Assembly (NCBI GenBank): GCA_934101115.1
Contig: CAKOPW010000015.1
Location: 1 to 34,633, forward strand
Length of the DNA: 34,633 nucleotides
Direction of reading: 5' to 3'
DNA from: an uncultured Bacilli bacterium
GTDB taxonomy: Bacteria; Bacillota_I; Bacilli_A; RF39; UBA660
Part shown: piece by piece, positions 24,095 through 32,842 of the stretch
Numbering within the stretch: the stretch's first letter is position 1
Layout of the letters: each line of letters starts with the position of its first letter
Position numbers and translations under genes: made by a program
The notes under the pieces: model-generated
What the model was told of the DNA's origin: nothing
Seen by the model: only the letters and a program-made list of their open reading frames with translations
Databases searched by the model: none

Positions 24095-24588
24095 TAACCT
24101 CCAAAAGTACTTCCATCCTTAGGAAAATATATATTCTTCGTTTCGCCAGTTACATAAAACTTCGTGAAATCTTGAAGTACTGGTATTGATAGAGAAAAGA
24201 ATACATATACTTTATAATACGCCGTAATCATATCACCAGTAGCAGAATTAGAATTTATTTTTTGTATACAAAAGTTGTATTTCTCTTTTTTGTTTGGATG
24301 TGCCGTTGTTCCTTCATCTATTCTAAATCCTGCGAAAGCCAAATTTTCATCAGTTAAAAGTTTATCACAGCTTCCAATTGCATTATATCCGATTCCCTTC
24401 AAAAAGGTTGTTATATCCTCTTTCGCTTCTTCACTTACTCCACCATATTTTTCTATTCTTTCGACAATACCATTTTTTACTTTAAAAGCTTTAGAATAAT
24501 TAATAGAAAAAGCTAGGAAACCTGAAAATAACGCAATGAAAGCAATTACGATACCCATTATCCATGTTGCACCAATCGCTTCTCTCAT
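24094..24588 (-). CDS. TadE/G-like pseudopilin
   Basis: 164 residues. N-terminal membrane helix starting REAIGATWIMGIVIAFIALF (residues 2-21 and beyond), followed by FSINYSKAFKVKNGIVERIEKYGG, where the pattern of short helix then soluble part fits TadE/TadF. The exported part has two cysteines (SCDKL, NFCIQK) able to form a disulphide. It is a paralogue of the gene at 24963: both have Y-S-x-A-(F/Y)-(K/R)-(V/M)-K in the same place. Confidence 0.65.
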   Translation of the reverse strand: MREAIGATWIMGIVIAFIALFSGFLAFSINYSKAFKVKNGIVERIEKYGGVSEEAKEDITTFLKGIGYNAIGSCDKLLTDENLAFAGFRIDEGTTAHPNKKEKYNFCIQKINSNSATGDMITAYYKVYVFFSLSIPVLQDFTKFYVTGETKNIYFPKDGSTFGG

Positions 24589-24618
24589 GCGTTATCATCT
24601 CCACTATAAATAAATTTT

Positions 24619-24873
24619 TTATTCAGCCATAGGATCGTCTTGTTTTGGACATTTAACTGGCTTTTCAGTCTCGCCATCAGTATCTAGATAAACACAATCG
24701 CAAGTACTCTTTCCATCTGTACAATTACAAGAAATTACCTCATTACAATGAGTTGATCTGACAATATTTGCTTTTATTGAAGGCCAGATTAGTGTAGTAA
24801 ATACTACCGATATTGCAGCTATTGCTACTACTGCTACTGCAGTCATACTTAATTCTCCCGTTGCATCTTTCAT
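24619..24873 (-). CDS. Flp-like small pilin
   Basis: 84 residues. The N-terminus (KDATGELSMTAVAVVAIA) leads into one membrane helix, resembling small Flp or archaellin-like pilins with a short leader. The exported tail is rich in Cys (CNEVISCNCTDGKSTCDC) and Asp. AGGAG stands 14 bases before the ATG, farther than usual. It lies between two TadE/G-like genes. The pilin assignment is based on form and neighbours. Confidence 0.6.
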   Translation of the reverse strand: MKDATGELSMTAVAVVAIAAISVVFTTLIWPSIKANIVRSTHCNEVISCNCTDGKSTCDCVYLDTDGETEKPVKCPKQDDPMAE

Positions 24874-24962
24874 TTAAAACACACATCTCCTATTCTATTT
24901 ATGTTTTAATTATACTATTATTATTTTCCATATTCAATTATTTTATGTAAAATTTTACACTA

Positions 24963-25445
24963 CTAACTCAAATATGCTTCTTCAGGATATAATATTTCAT
25001 TTGTTTCTCCATTTACTGTAAATGTGAAAACATTACCAAATAAAGGAAGATCAAATGTAAAAAAAACATCAATATCATATGTATATCTCGTTTCACAACT
25101 ATATGCCGAATTGCATAATTGAGCTGACGCCGTTCTATAAATGCAATAATTTTGAGCATCAGTTGGATTTTTTGTAACATATCCATCTTTAACACCAATT
25201 ACATCTACACCTTCTATTTTGGCACATCTTTTTGTCGTACGATATCCATAACTATTGGCTATACCATCCAATCTTTGAATTGTATTTCCATTTATTCCAT
25301 TATATTGTTCAATCGCATTTACCATTTCACTTTTCATACGATAAGCATTACTATAATTTAAACTAATAGCAACAAACGCGATTATAAAAACCATTAAAGT
25401 CATTACTATTCCAATCAACCAAAGTCCATTAATCGAATCTCTCAT
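24963..25445 (-). CDS. TadE/G-like pseudopilin, paralogue
   Basis: 160 residues. Begins RDSINGLWLIGIVMTLMVF with one membrane helix, then NYSNAYRMKSEMVNAIEQYNG, matching the gene at 24094. The soluble part has four cysteines (RCAKIEG, NYCIYR, LCNSAYSC). The C-terminus (FTVNGETNEILYPEE) matches the paralogue too (YVTGETKNIYFPKD). AGGAG precedes the ATG. Likely a minor subunit of the same surface structure. Confidence 0.65.
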   Translation of the reverse strand: MRDSINGLWLIGIVMTLMVFIIAFVAISLNYSNAYRMKSEMVNAIEQYNGINGNTIQRLDGIANSYGYRTTKRCAKIEGVDVIGVKDGYVTKNPTDAQNYCIYRTASAQLCNSAYSCETRYTYDIDVFFTFDLPLFGNVFTFTVNGETNEILYPEEAYLS

Positions 25446-25487
25446 AGCATCACTCCTAGTCTAAATAAATTATACATTTATTTTAAC

Positions 25488-25515
25488 AAAAAAAAAAGAG
25501 CAAAAATAATTTTTA
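25488..25515 (-). terminator. Terminator after the cadherin-like surface gene
   Basis: GAGTAAAAA and TTTTTGCTC form a hairpin followed by T9 on the minus strand, overlapping the stop codon. Confidence 0.7.
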
Positions 25516-26718
25516 CTCGTATTTGTATTTTCCTTTGCTCTTCTTTAAGTATTTATATAAGAAATATACAGCTGTAACTAAAGCTCCAATTAATAATAAA
25601 ATTAGTAAAACATACTTCCATGTATTGGAGTTCTTTCTTATTTTTATTTGATAATTGCATTCATTTCCATCTGCACTTAACACAACTATATCAATAACAC
25701 TTTTATTTTTTAAGTTTTCGTTTCCACGTATTTCATAAGTTGCACTTTGTTCTTGAGTAGGAACAACCACCATATCTAATGATTTTACATTCTTAGGCAA
25801 TGTTAATGTATAGTCATATTTATTTTTAGAAAATTCAATACTATAATCCTCAATATAAATATTTGCTAGTGTACAATCACCTGTTTCAACACTATAACGC
25901 GTAATATTGAAATTTACTTCTCTTGTATCTCCATTTTCAGCTGTTACGATAACTTTTACAACTGTATCTTCATTTGGCATATTTGTATTTCCAATCACTT
26001 GGTAAGTAGCTCTTTTACTTTCAAGTTCAACAGTTACTTCAATATCAGTCATATCATAAGGAAGTTTAACTGAATAATCACTTCTATCTTCTTTATATCT
26101 TACATCTTGACCATTTATTTTTATACTTTTTATATTATTATTGTTTGATATTTGTGGTAATGTTGTCGTAGTTGTTTGAGTTGGAGCAGTAAAACCTGTT
26201 GTTGTAGCACGACGAGTTGTTGTTGTCTTCTTTCCACCACTACTAGCTTTTGTGGTCGTCGTTGTTTTGTTATTACTTGGGGATGTCGTTGTATTATTTG
26301 CTGGTTGAGTTGGTGTTACTCCGCCGCTACTTTGATATGCACTTCCATCTTTTTTCCTATTACAATCAACAAACTCTACTCTAGTACAATAAGGATTACT
26401 GCCAGTTTTGCAAGTTCCACTATATTTACTACATCCATCACTAGTAATTTGACTAAAAGGTTCATAATTACCATTTTGGCAACGATAAGTTGCAATAGAT
26501 GTCATTGGATCTAAAGTATATTTAGAATCGCTTCCACAAGTTGCTCTATAACAATATTTATAATAATAACTTCCTTCATTTGTTCCAATTGTTTTAAATC
26601 CATCGGCAAATCTATAACACTCACCAAAACTTATGTTACTAGAACCTGTTGGAGCAGCTAAAACAGTTGATGAAACAAACATAAAAATACCAATAATAAA
26701 TATCAAACTTTTTTTCAT
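25513..26718 (-). CDS. Surface protein with two cadherin-like beta-sandwich domains
   Basis: 401 residues. N-terminal signal peptide (KKSLIFIIGIFMFVSSTVLAA), about 110 Cys-rich residues, and a Thr-rich linker (about 140-195). Two repeats of a cadherin-like beta-sandwich domain follow (SIKINGQDVRYKEDRSDYSV; ANIYIEDYSIEFSKNKYDYT). A C-terminal membrane helix ends in KKSKGKYKYE, so the protein is anchored by its helix and not by sortase. ATG 26718 is preferred (GTGGTG upstream). It is transcribed in the same direction as the Tad-like genes below, but a terminator separates them. Confidence 0.8.
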   Translation of the reverse strand: MKKSLIFIIGIFMFVSSTVLAAPTGSSNISFGECYRFADGFKTIGTNEGSYYYKYCYRATCGSDSKYTLDPMTSIATYRCQNGNYEPFSQITSDGCSKYSGTCKTGSNPYCTRVEFVDCNRKKDGSAYQSSGGVTPTQPANNTTTSPSNNKTTTTTKASSGGKKTTTTRRATTTGFTAPTQTTTTTLPQISNNNNIKSIKINGQDVRYKEDRSDYSVKLPYDMTDIEVTVELESKRATYQVIGNTNMPNEDTVVKVIVTAENGDTREVNFNITRYSVETGDCTLANIYIEDYSIEFSKNKYDYTLTLPKNVKSLDMVVVPTQEQSATYEIRGNENLKNKSVIDIVVLSADGNECNYQIKIRKNSNTWKYVLLILLLIGALVTAVYFLYKYLKKSKGKYKYE

Positions 26719-26774
26719 TTTCACACCACAATTCTATAATAATTATAAGATATTAAACTAAACTTTTCAAGAAA

Positions 26775-27683
26775 TTATTTTCTTCTGTTCTCGCTTATTA
26801 GTTCCATATCAACAGTAAGTTGATTTATTCTTTCAATAATTCTTTTCGATTTTACCATATCAACACCATTTTTAGTATAAGCAAGATGACTAATAAGTTC
26901 ATCTTTGTTTAAGTTAGATGTAAAAAATGTTGGCATTTTAGCATCCATTCTGTATTGTAAAATAGTTCCTAAAATTTCGTCTCTGCTCCAAGGACTTACA
27001 CTTTCAGCACCAATATCATCAATAAGAAGAAGATCAGTTGTTTTAAGCTTATACATTCTATCATCAAAGTCATCATTAAAAGATTCTTTCAAACTTCTTA
27101 AAAGTTCTGGGTAATAAACTATAATAGATTTAACATTTAGTTTTGATAGTTCGTTAAACAAAGCAGCTATCAAATAACTCTTACCCGATCCAAATGATCC
27201 ATGAAGATATAAACCTTTGATATTTTTATCTTTTTGATATTCTTTATAGAAGTTATTTATCCATTTAATAACATCTTTTCTTTTTTTATCTGTTAAATCA
27301 ATATCTTTCATTGAAGCATTTTTTATACTTAATGGCTCACTAAAGCATTCAGTTTTTAAAAGTTCCATTTTTTCATATTCACGTTTATATTTACATTCTA
27401 CATAATCAAAGTTAAGACGATTACCTATACTTTTAGGAAAATATACACATCCATTAACTGCATTTTTACATTCTAAAACGCCTTTACATTTACTACAATT
27501 TTTAAGTTCTTTACTAGTACGTTCAAGTTTAGTTGTGTATTTTATAGCTACATCTTCACTTATATCCAATTTTTTTATCATCTTTTTAAAGTCTTCATCT
27601 TTACATGCTTCAACATAACTTTTTAAAAGTTCTCGATCAAGTTTATCTTTATCAACTTTTGTAAGTTCACTTAATTTTTCCAT
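26775..27683 (-). CDS. dnaI: Primosomal helicase loader DnaI
   Basis: 302 residues. N-terminal zinc-type region (CSKCKGVLECKNAVNGC, near 80-96) and a C-terminal AAA+ ATPase with Walker A GSFGSGKS and Walker B LLIDDIG. DnaI loads the replicative helicase in Bacillus. The sensor/arginine area (SNLNKDEL, SKRIIERINQL) fits. It follows the dnaB-like gene; the two overlap slightly in untranslated bases and use AGGTGAT as the ribosome site. This is the standard Firmicutes dnaB-dnaI pair. Confidence 0.95.
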   Translation of the reverse strand: MEKLSELTKVDKDKLDRELLKSYVEACKDEDFKKMIKKLDISEDVAIKYTTKLERTSKELKNCSKCKGVLECKNAVNGCVYFPKSIGNRLNFDYVECKYKREYEKMELLKTECFSEPLSIKNASMKDIDLTDKKRKDVIKWINNFYKEYQKDKNIKGLYLHGSFGSGKSYLIAALFNELSKLNVKSIIVYYPELLRSLKESFNDDFDDRMYKLKTTDLLLIDDIGAESVSPWSRDEILGTILQYRMDAKMPTFFTSNLNKDELISHLAYTKNGVDMVKSKRIIERINQLTVDMELISENRRK

Positions 27684-27688
27684 TATTA

Positions 27689-28969
27689 TCACCTAAATTC
27701 TTCAAACATACTTTCAAGTTCTGCAAGTTCTTCTTCACTCATTTTCTCACTTTTATTATCTTTATCCATCCAAGCAGGTACATTAACAACATCTTTCTTA
27801 GTAATCTCTTTTACTACCTTAACATTTTTCTTATGTCCCTTTTCAGCAATACTCATTGCATCTTCCACAGTTTTAACATTTCTTCTAGACCAATCTCCTG
27901 CTATAGTTTCTAAATATGCCGAATTAAGCTTACCATTGTTAACAAGTAAAGCGTAATCTACAAGAACATTGATAACTCCTGGAGGCAAGTCAAAGTCAAC
28001 AGCTAAATGTTCAAGCAATTTTAAATCTCGACTAGTTGGTTTAATACCTTTATTTTTACTTTTTAAAAAGTCATAAGGTTTAGTATTTTCAAACACATGA
28101 ATCATTTTACCTCTATTTGAAAGATCCCCACTTGGACTCTTCAAATACTCAGGTTGAGTTCTATAAACAATAGTTGGTAAACTTCCATTATTGTTATACT
28201 CATAATTTTTTCTAGTTGCCATTCTAAGTTTATCTTTATTAATTATTCCATATTCATCAATAACAAGTCTAATTATTTCACTCATTTTAATGGAATCAAT
28301 ATTATAAATAAATGCCAACTGATTAATTAAATCTCTAGTTTTTTTATTAAAAGTTTTACTTGTAACCAATCCTTTTGGTAAAGTTGATTCTAAAAGTTCA
28401 AAATCAATAGAAGATTCAATATTAACTCCCAACTTTTTAACACTTCTAATATTTTCTTCATAAACACTTTCATTAACTGATTTAAAAGTCTCATTCATAC
28501 TTGAAGTAATTTCTTCGTAATCACTTTTATTAAAATTATGTTTTTTATAATTATTTAAGATAATATTATATTCATTTTCTCCAATATTATTTAAAAGTAA
28601 AATGCTTAAAACTGGATGGTTCAAAAACTCACTAGCACTTAAAGGAGAATAAAGTTCATATAAATATTCATTTATATTATCATTTCTTTTAATATAACTT
28701 TTTAATAAACCAACAGCTTCCAAACTTTTTCTAGCGTTTTCAATATCAACTAACTTAGTTTTTAAAATAGTCATCAAATGATGATGTGTAAAATCTTTAC
28801 TCATTATCTCAAGTTTATCTAAATCAGCCCAAAGTGTTAAATAAAGGCTTACAGCTATTGGTCCAATTATTGGCTCATATAAAGAAATAATTATTTTTTT
28901 ATCAACTTCAGTCAAAATAGTTTGATTGATAATTGTATATGTATCAGCTGGCAACAAACTATTTTTCAT
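27689..28969 (-). CDS. dnaB: Replication initiation/membrane attachment protein DnaB-like
   Basis: About 426 residues with DnaD/DnaB_2-type domains; the C-terminal region has LPPGVINVLVDYALL and a conserved WSRRNVKTVEDA, seen in DnaB/DnaD proteins. It acts with DnaD and DnaI in helicase loading at the origin. The start at 28969 has AAGGAAGTGAG upstream and gives MKNSLLPADTY. The stop is TGA (27689-27691), directly followed by TAA in frame; other stops I read are TAA or TAG. It lies directly upstream of dnaI. Confidence 0.88.
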   Translation of the reverse strand: MKNSLLPADTYTIINQTILTEVDKKIIISLYEPIIGPIAVSLYLTLWADLDKLEIMSKDFTHHHLMTILKTKLVDIENARKSLEAVGLLKSYIKRNDNINEYLYELYSPLSASEFLNHPVLSILLLNNIGENEYNIILNNYKKHNFNKSDYEEITSSMNETFKSVNESVYEENIRSVKKLGVNIESSIDFELLESTLPKGLVTSKTFNKKTRDLINQLAFIYNIDSIKMSEIIRLVIDEYGIINKDKLRMATRKNYEYNNNGSLPTIVYRTQPEYLKSPSGDLSNRGKMIHVFENTKPYDFLKSKNKGIKPTSRDLKLLEHLAVDFDLPPGVINVLVDYALLVNNGKLNSAYLETIAGDWSRRNVKTVEDAMSIAEKGHKKNVKVVKEITKKDVVNVPAWMDKDNKSEKMSEEELAELESMFEEFR

Positions 28970-29071
28970 GAGTCTCACTTCCTTAACTTATATTGTATAT
29001 TATTTTATTTTTTAAATCAATTATTAAATACCTCTACTAATATATATAACGTTAAATATTTATTTTTCTTC

Positions 29072-29107
29072 AAAAAAAGAAAAGAAACTATTTCTTCTTA
29101 GTTTCTT
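29072..29107 (-). terminator. Terminator after the rnj operon
   Basis: AAGAAACTA and TAGTTTCTT form a hairpin on the minus strand; T-rich sequence follows. It overlaps the end of the 42-residue gene. Confidence 0.75.
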
Positions 29108-29216
29108 TCTTATCATCTTTTTCTTTTGGATAAGTGATTTCAATACCACATTCCATCAATTTTTTCATTAATTCTTCTTCAACTAAATTCTTATTAGTAT
29201 TTACTTTATACCCCAT
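29088..29216 (-). CDS. Small hypothetical protein, 42 residues
   Basis: Small charged protein starting MGYKVNTNKNLVEEELMKKL and ending in a Lys-rich tail (DDKKETKKK). The ribosome site AGAGGTG lies within the last codons of the RNase J gene, whose stop is two bases upstream, so translation is linked. I do not recognise it; it does not resemble the RNA polymerase epsilon subunit that accompanies rnjA in Bacillus. Confidence 0.65.
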   Translation of the reverse strand: MGYKVNTNKNLVEEELMKKLMECGIEITYPKEKDDKKETKKK

Positions 29217-29218
29217 AA

Positions 29219-30853
29219 CTACACCTCTTGAATTACAGCAATAATCATTGGTTTAGTTTCTGTTTCATTTAAGAAATACTTGCTTAGTTCTTCTCTAATT
29301 TCGTTTTTTATTTGATTATAATCAACATAGGTTGGTGTTGTATTATTTTCAATTATATTAACAGCAATTCTTTTGATTTCTTCAATCATATCATAAGAAT
29401 CTTTTACATAAATAAATCCACGGGTAGTAACTTCAGGACCAACAAGAATTCTTTTTGTTTGCTTATCTAAAGTGGCACTTATTAGCATAATACCATTTTC
29501 ACCAAGCATTTCTCTATCTTTAATAACAAGTTCACCAACATCATCACTACTTTTTCCATCGATTAAAACATCATCAACTTTGATAGTTTCAAATTTATCT
29601 TGTAAAACTCCATCAACAAATTCTACAACATCACCATTTTGCTTTAACAAAATATTTTCTGGCTTCATACCAAGTTCTGTTGCTAAATTGGCATTATTAA
29701 CCATTGATCTATATTCACCTTTAACAGGCATATAATATTTAGGACTTACAAGATTTAACATAATCATCAAATCCTCTTGACTTGCATGATGTAAAATCGT
29801 ATACGTGTTAGGAATTGTAACAACATTTGCTCCCATCATAGCAATTTCATCTTGAATACGAACAAATATTTTTTCAGTTGCATCATATTTAGGTTCTGCA
29901 AAAACAACTGTATCAGTTGGTTTTAAGTTTATAAATTTATCATTTCCATTAACAATTTTATCAACTGTTGCATATGGTCTTTCACGATCATCACAAACAA
30001 GCAAAATCGAATTTGCTGATTCAATATCACTTAAATCTCCAAGAATACTAGGTTTAATATTCAAATAACCATTTTTAATAGACATATTTATAATATTTTG
30101 AAGTCTTTTACCCATTACTACAATCTTTTTATGCATATTATTAGCTGCATCAAATATTTCTTGAATTGTATGTAAATGTACTGGTAGTGTGGAAACTATT
30201 ATTCTTCCATCAGCATGATTAAATGTATCTTTAAACCAGTTAGTTAATCTATGATGTGGAGAAGTATGTCCTTTTCTTTCTGAAAAAACTGATTCAGACA
30301 TTAAACATAGAACTCCTTGTTTACCAACATAAGCAATTTTACCTAAATCCATTGAATAAGCACCATTCATAGTTGGATCTATTAAGAAATCACCAGTATA
30401 AACAATTGCTCCATCATGAGTGTTTATAACATACATAACAGCATCAGGTACTGAATGACTTACATTTATTGGAAATACTGAAACGTTTTTAAAGCCAATT
30501 TTATGATTAGCAACAACATCAACAATATTTTTTTCTTTCATACCATTCATTAATAATAATTCTTTTGTATATTTTGTTGCATAAACTTTAATTTTAGGTA
30601 TATGTTCTACTAAATCAAAAACACCACCCATATTTTCTTGATGTGCATGTGTTAAAAAAACACCAACAATTCTTTCTTTATTATCTTCTAAATACTTATA
30701 GTTAGGTAAAATATAATCTATTCCATACATTGAATCATTGGCATATTTTATACCAGCATCCATTATAAAAATTTTACCATCTATTTCTACAACATAGGTA
30801 TTTTTACCCATTTCATTTAGGCCACCAAGCCCAAATATTTTTATTTTACTCAT
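29219..30853 (-). CDS. RNase J homologue with altered metal ligands
   Basis: 544 residues with the beta-lactamase/beta-CASP fold of RNase J: GGLNEMGKNTYV, MDAGIKY, SHSVPDAVMYV, VYTGDFLID and PVKGEYRSM. In active RNase J the first metal motif is HGHEDH(I)GG; here it is HAHQENMGG, so Asp is replaced by Glu (residue 73) and His by Asn (residue 74). The later HxSGH motif reads HHASQED. RNase J2-type proteins are known to be weak or inactive and to act with J1; this may be such a partner. Whether an active copy exists elsewhere cannot be told here. Confidence 0.85.
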   Translation of the reverse strand: MSKIKIFGLGGLNEMGKNTYVVEIDGKIFIMDAGIKYANDSMYGIDYILPNYKYLEDNKERIVGVFLTHAHQENMGGVFDLVEHIPKIKVYATKYTKELLLMNGMKEKNIVDVVANHKIGFKNVSVFPINVSHSVPDAVMYVINTHDGAIVYTGDFLIDPTMNGAYSMDLGKIAYVGKQGVLCLMSESVFSERKGHTSPHHRLTNWFKDTFNHADGRIIVSTLPVHLHTIQEIFDAANNMHKKIVVMGKRLQNIINMSIKNGYLNIKPSILGDLSDIESANSILLVCDDRERPYATVDKIVNGNDKFINLKPTDTVVFAEPKYDATEKIFVRIQDEIAMMGANVVTIPNTYTILHHASQEDLMIMLNLVSPKYYMPVKGEYRSMVNNANLATELGMKPENILLKQNGDVVEFVDGVLQDKFETIKVDDVLIDGKSSDDVGELVIKDREMLGENGIMLISATLDKQTKRILVGPEVTTRGFIYVKDSYDMIEEIKRIAVNIIENNTTPTYVDYNQIKNEIREELSKYFLNETETKPMIIAVIQEV

Positions 30854-30920
30854 TAAAATTCATCTCCTAATTAAATTAAAAAAGTATTTCACATACGAGC
30901 ATTATATCATAAAAAGGCAT

Positions 30921-30944
30921 AAAAAAAAAGTCTAAAGACCTTTT
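30921..30944 (-). terminator. Terminator after paralogue A
   Basis: AGGTCT, a short loop, AGACTT and T-rich sequence on the minus strand, overlapping the stop codon of the gene. Confidence 0.65.
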
Positions 30945-31438
30945 TTGTGTTTTTCTTCTTGTTGTTTTTCATCCAAACTTTGATAAGTTTTTAAAGCCTC
31001 GCTAAGAGTCATAAAACCTGATGCTGGATTTTTAACAACATATCCACCATGTAATAGTACATAACTTTTTTCTAATAAATCTTGTGCAGTCATAGATTTA
31101 CCAGTTTTTTCATCTAACATACCAATTGGCAATGCTCCAGCAAACATTTTATAATATTCATAAGCACTTATTCTTCTACCTAAATATATTGGAGTACCAA
31201 AATCATATGATTGATAAACTTCTACACCATTACGAACCACTTTTCTCTTTTTATGTACTTGAAAACAAGCTATTTTTGAATTTGTATTATTTCTTTCAAT
31301 AATATCAAAAACCGATTGGTCACTTGCTAGATCAATATCTTCATCAGTTCCATCTATATAACAACATTTTACATAAAGTTTATTGTCATCTAATTCTTCT
31401 ACTTTTCTAATAGAAGGTTCATTTTTATTTTCTCCCAT
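30932..31438 (-). CDS. Hypothetical protein A of a tandem pair
   Basis: 168 residues; I do not recognise it. It shares clear blocks with the gene at 31664: IxxxQVHKKRKVVR versus FQIHKKRTLVR, YLGRRISAYEYY versus YFGRRESAYEYY, PIGMLDEKTGKSMTAQDLL versus VGMINERTGKPITEDDLL, and SGFMTLSEAL versus SGFKTFNEVL. No membrane helix or signal. ATG 31438 is chosen because GAGGTGGG lies upstream; an upstream in-frame extension would cover the promoter. Ends in a Lys/Glu-rich tail. Function unknown. Confidence 0.7.
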   Translation of the reverse strand: MGENKNEPSIRKVEELDDNKLYVKCCYIDGTDEDIDLASDQSVFDIIERNNTNSKIACFQVHKKRKVVRNGVEVYQSYDFGTPIYLGRRISAYEYYKMFAGALPIGMLDEKTGKSMTAQDLLEKSYVLLHGGYVVKNPASGFMTLSEALKTYQSLDEKQQEEKHKKGL

Positions 31439-31459
31439 TTTCCCACCTCGACCAGAGGT

Positions 31460-31488
31460 ATTATACACTATTTTGTTTAGTAAATCAA
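31460..31488 (-). promoter_or_regulatory. Promoter of paralogue A
   Basis: TTGATT, 17 bases, TATAAT on the minus strand. Confidence 0.8.
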
Positions 31489-31586
31489 TCCATACAAATA
31501 AGTTCTTAATTTTATTATTCACTTCAATATCAAATTCAATTATAATACACAAAATAATTTCATGACTATGCATATAAGATATTAAA

Positions 31587-31616
31587 TAAAAAATATCCTA
31601 TTTTTCTTAGGATATT
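31587..31616 (-). terminator. Terminator after paralogue B
   Basis: AATATCCTA and TAGGATATT form a hairpin followed by T6 on the minus strand. Confidence 0.8.
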
Positions 31617-31663
31617 AGTTTTAAAATAATCTTTTTTATAAAAACTTACTTTTAAATTCAAGT

Positions 31664-32212
31664 TCAAAGACTTTTTTTAGGTTGTTCTTCTTGATCCATA
31701 TCTTTTTCTTGTTGATGATCCTTTTGTTCTTTAAGCATCAATAGAACTTCATTAAAAGTTTTAAAACCAGAATCTGGATCTTTTATTACAAACCCATCAG
31801 GAAACACTACATAATACTTTTTTAACAAGTCATCTTCAGTTATAGGCTTACCAGTTCTTTCATTAATCATCCCAACAGGAACTCTTCCTGTAGTTTTTTG
31901 ATAATATTCATACGCACTTTCTCTTCTACCAAAATATACTTTTTGTTTTTCATCATAAGATTTACCGATTTCTACATCATCACGTACTAAAGTTCTTTTT
32001 TTATGAATTTGAAAACTGATCATTCCTTCATTTTTATCTTTTCTACCCAATATCTCAAAAATTGACTTACCAGTTACATCAACTTCTTCAAGCATACCAT
32101 TTTTATATATACATCTTGCAAATAATTTATCTTTATAAGGATCATCTTCTAATTTTCTTCGATGACCATTTTCTAACTCTTTATCAAGAAGGTCATATTC
32201 ATTTACTGCCAT
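31664..32212 (-). CDS. Hypothetical protein B of a tandem pair
   Basis: 182 residues, paralogue of the gene at 30932 (see the shared blocks there). GAGGTG stands five bases before the ATG. It has its own promoter and terminator, so the two copies can be regulated apart. The C-terminus is charged and low-complexity (DHQQEKDMDQEEQPKK). No signal peptide or membrane helix. The neighbouring cotE suggests, weakly, a sporulation role. Confidence 0.7.
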   Translation of the reverse strand: MAVNEYDLLDKELENGHRRKLEDDPYKDKLFARCIYKNGMLEEVDVTGKSIFEILGRKDKNEGMISFQIHKKRTLVRDDVEIGKSYDEKQKVYFGRRESAYEYYQKTTGRVPVGMINERTGKPITEDDLLKKYYVVFPDGFVIKDPDSGFKTFNEVLLMLKEQKDHQQEKDMDQEEQPKKSL

Positions 32213-32229
32213 TTTTACACCTCAAAGGA

Positions 32230-32258
32230 ATTATACATTATTTTTCTTAATTTATCAA
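32230..32258 (-). promoter_or_regulatory. Promoter of paralogue B
   Basis: TTGATA, 17 bases, TATAAT on the minus strand; the -35 box lies at the end of cotE. Confidence 0.8.
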
Positions 32259-32259
32259 A

Positions 32260-32775
32260 CTACTTTAAATAATCATCAGTTACATCAACTTCATCCATAA
32301 TATCTTCATCAATTTCTTCATAATCATCAAATGAATCTTCAACACTAACTCTAACAGTCGTGTCTCCTATAACTTCAACACCCAATTGTTTTTCAATTGT
32401 AAGTTTAATTTTATTATCTAAAACATTAACATCAATAACACTAGGTTGAGATAAAGTCCTTACTATTATTTCTGAATCTTTTGTTAAAGAAGCGTTTTCT
32501 TTTATATTAACATTCATCGGATATTCATAACTAAATTTTTTTATCATAACATTAGTTTTAGTATTGTTTAAATAAGAATACCATATATTAACATCATAAT
32601 TTCCACTGACAATAATAGAATTATTAACTACACTTCCTCGAAAATTATGATTAATAACCCAACAACCTAAGACATTATCAATTTTCTCATTAGTCTCAAT
32701 TACATAATCTTCTTTTTTAGTTTTTTTACCCTTTCCAATTACTGCTTTAGTAACAATCTCTTTATAATAGGCCAT
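32260..32775 (-). CDS. cotE: Outer spore coat protein CotE
   Basis: 171 residues matching Bacillus CotE along its length: YYKEIVTKAVIGKGKK at the start, then LGCWVINHNF, SGNYDVNIWYSYLNNTKT, and a very acidic C-terminus (DSFDDYEEIDEDIMDE). CotE organises the outer spore coat in Bacillus. The start has AGGAGG upstream. Its presence in what otherwise looks like a small genome indicates that this lineage makes spores or has kept parts of the programme. Confidence 0.92.
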   Translation of the reverse strand: MAYYKEIVTKAVIGKGKKTKKEDYVIETNEKIDNVLGCWVINHNFRGSVVNNSIIVSGNYDVNIWYSYLNNTKTNVMIKKFSYEYPMNVNIKENASLTKDSEIIVRTLSQPSVIDVNVLDNKIKLTIEKQLGVEVIGDTTVRVSVEDSFDDYEEIDEDIMDEVDVTDDYLK

Positions 32776-32842
32776 ATACTTACCTCCTAGTTTAGTCTAT
32801 GCAACAATATAAAAAAATTGTATAATATTTTTGGTGATAAAA

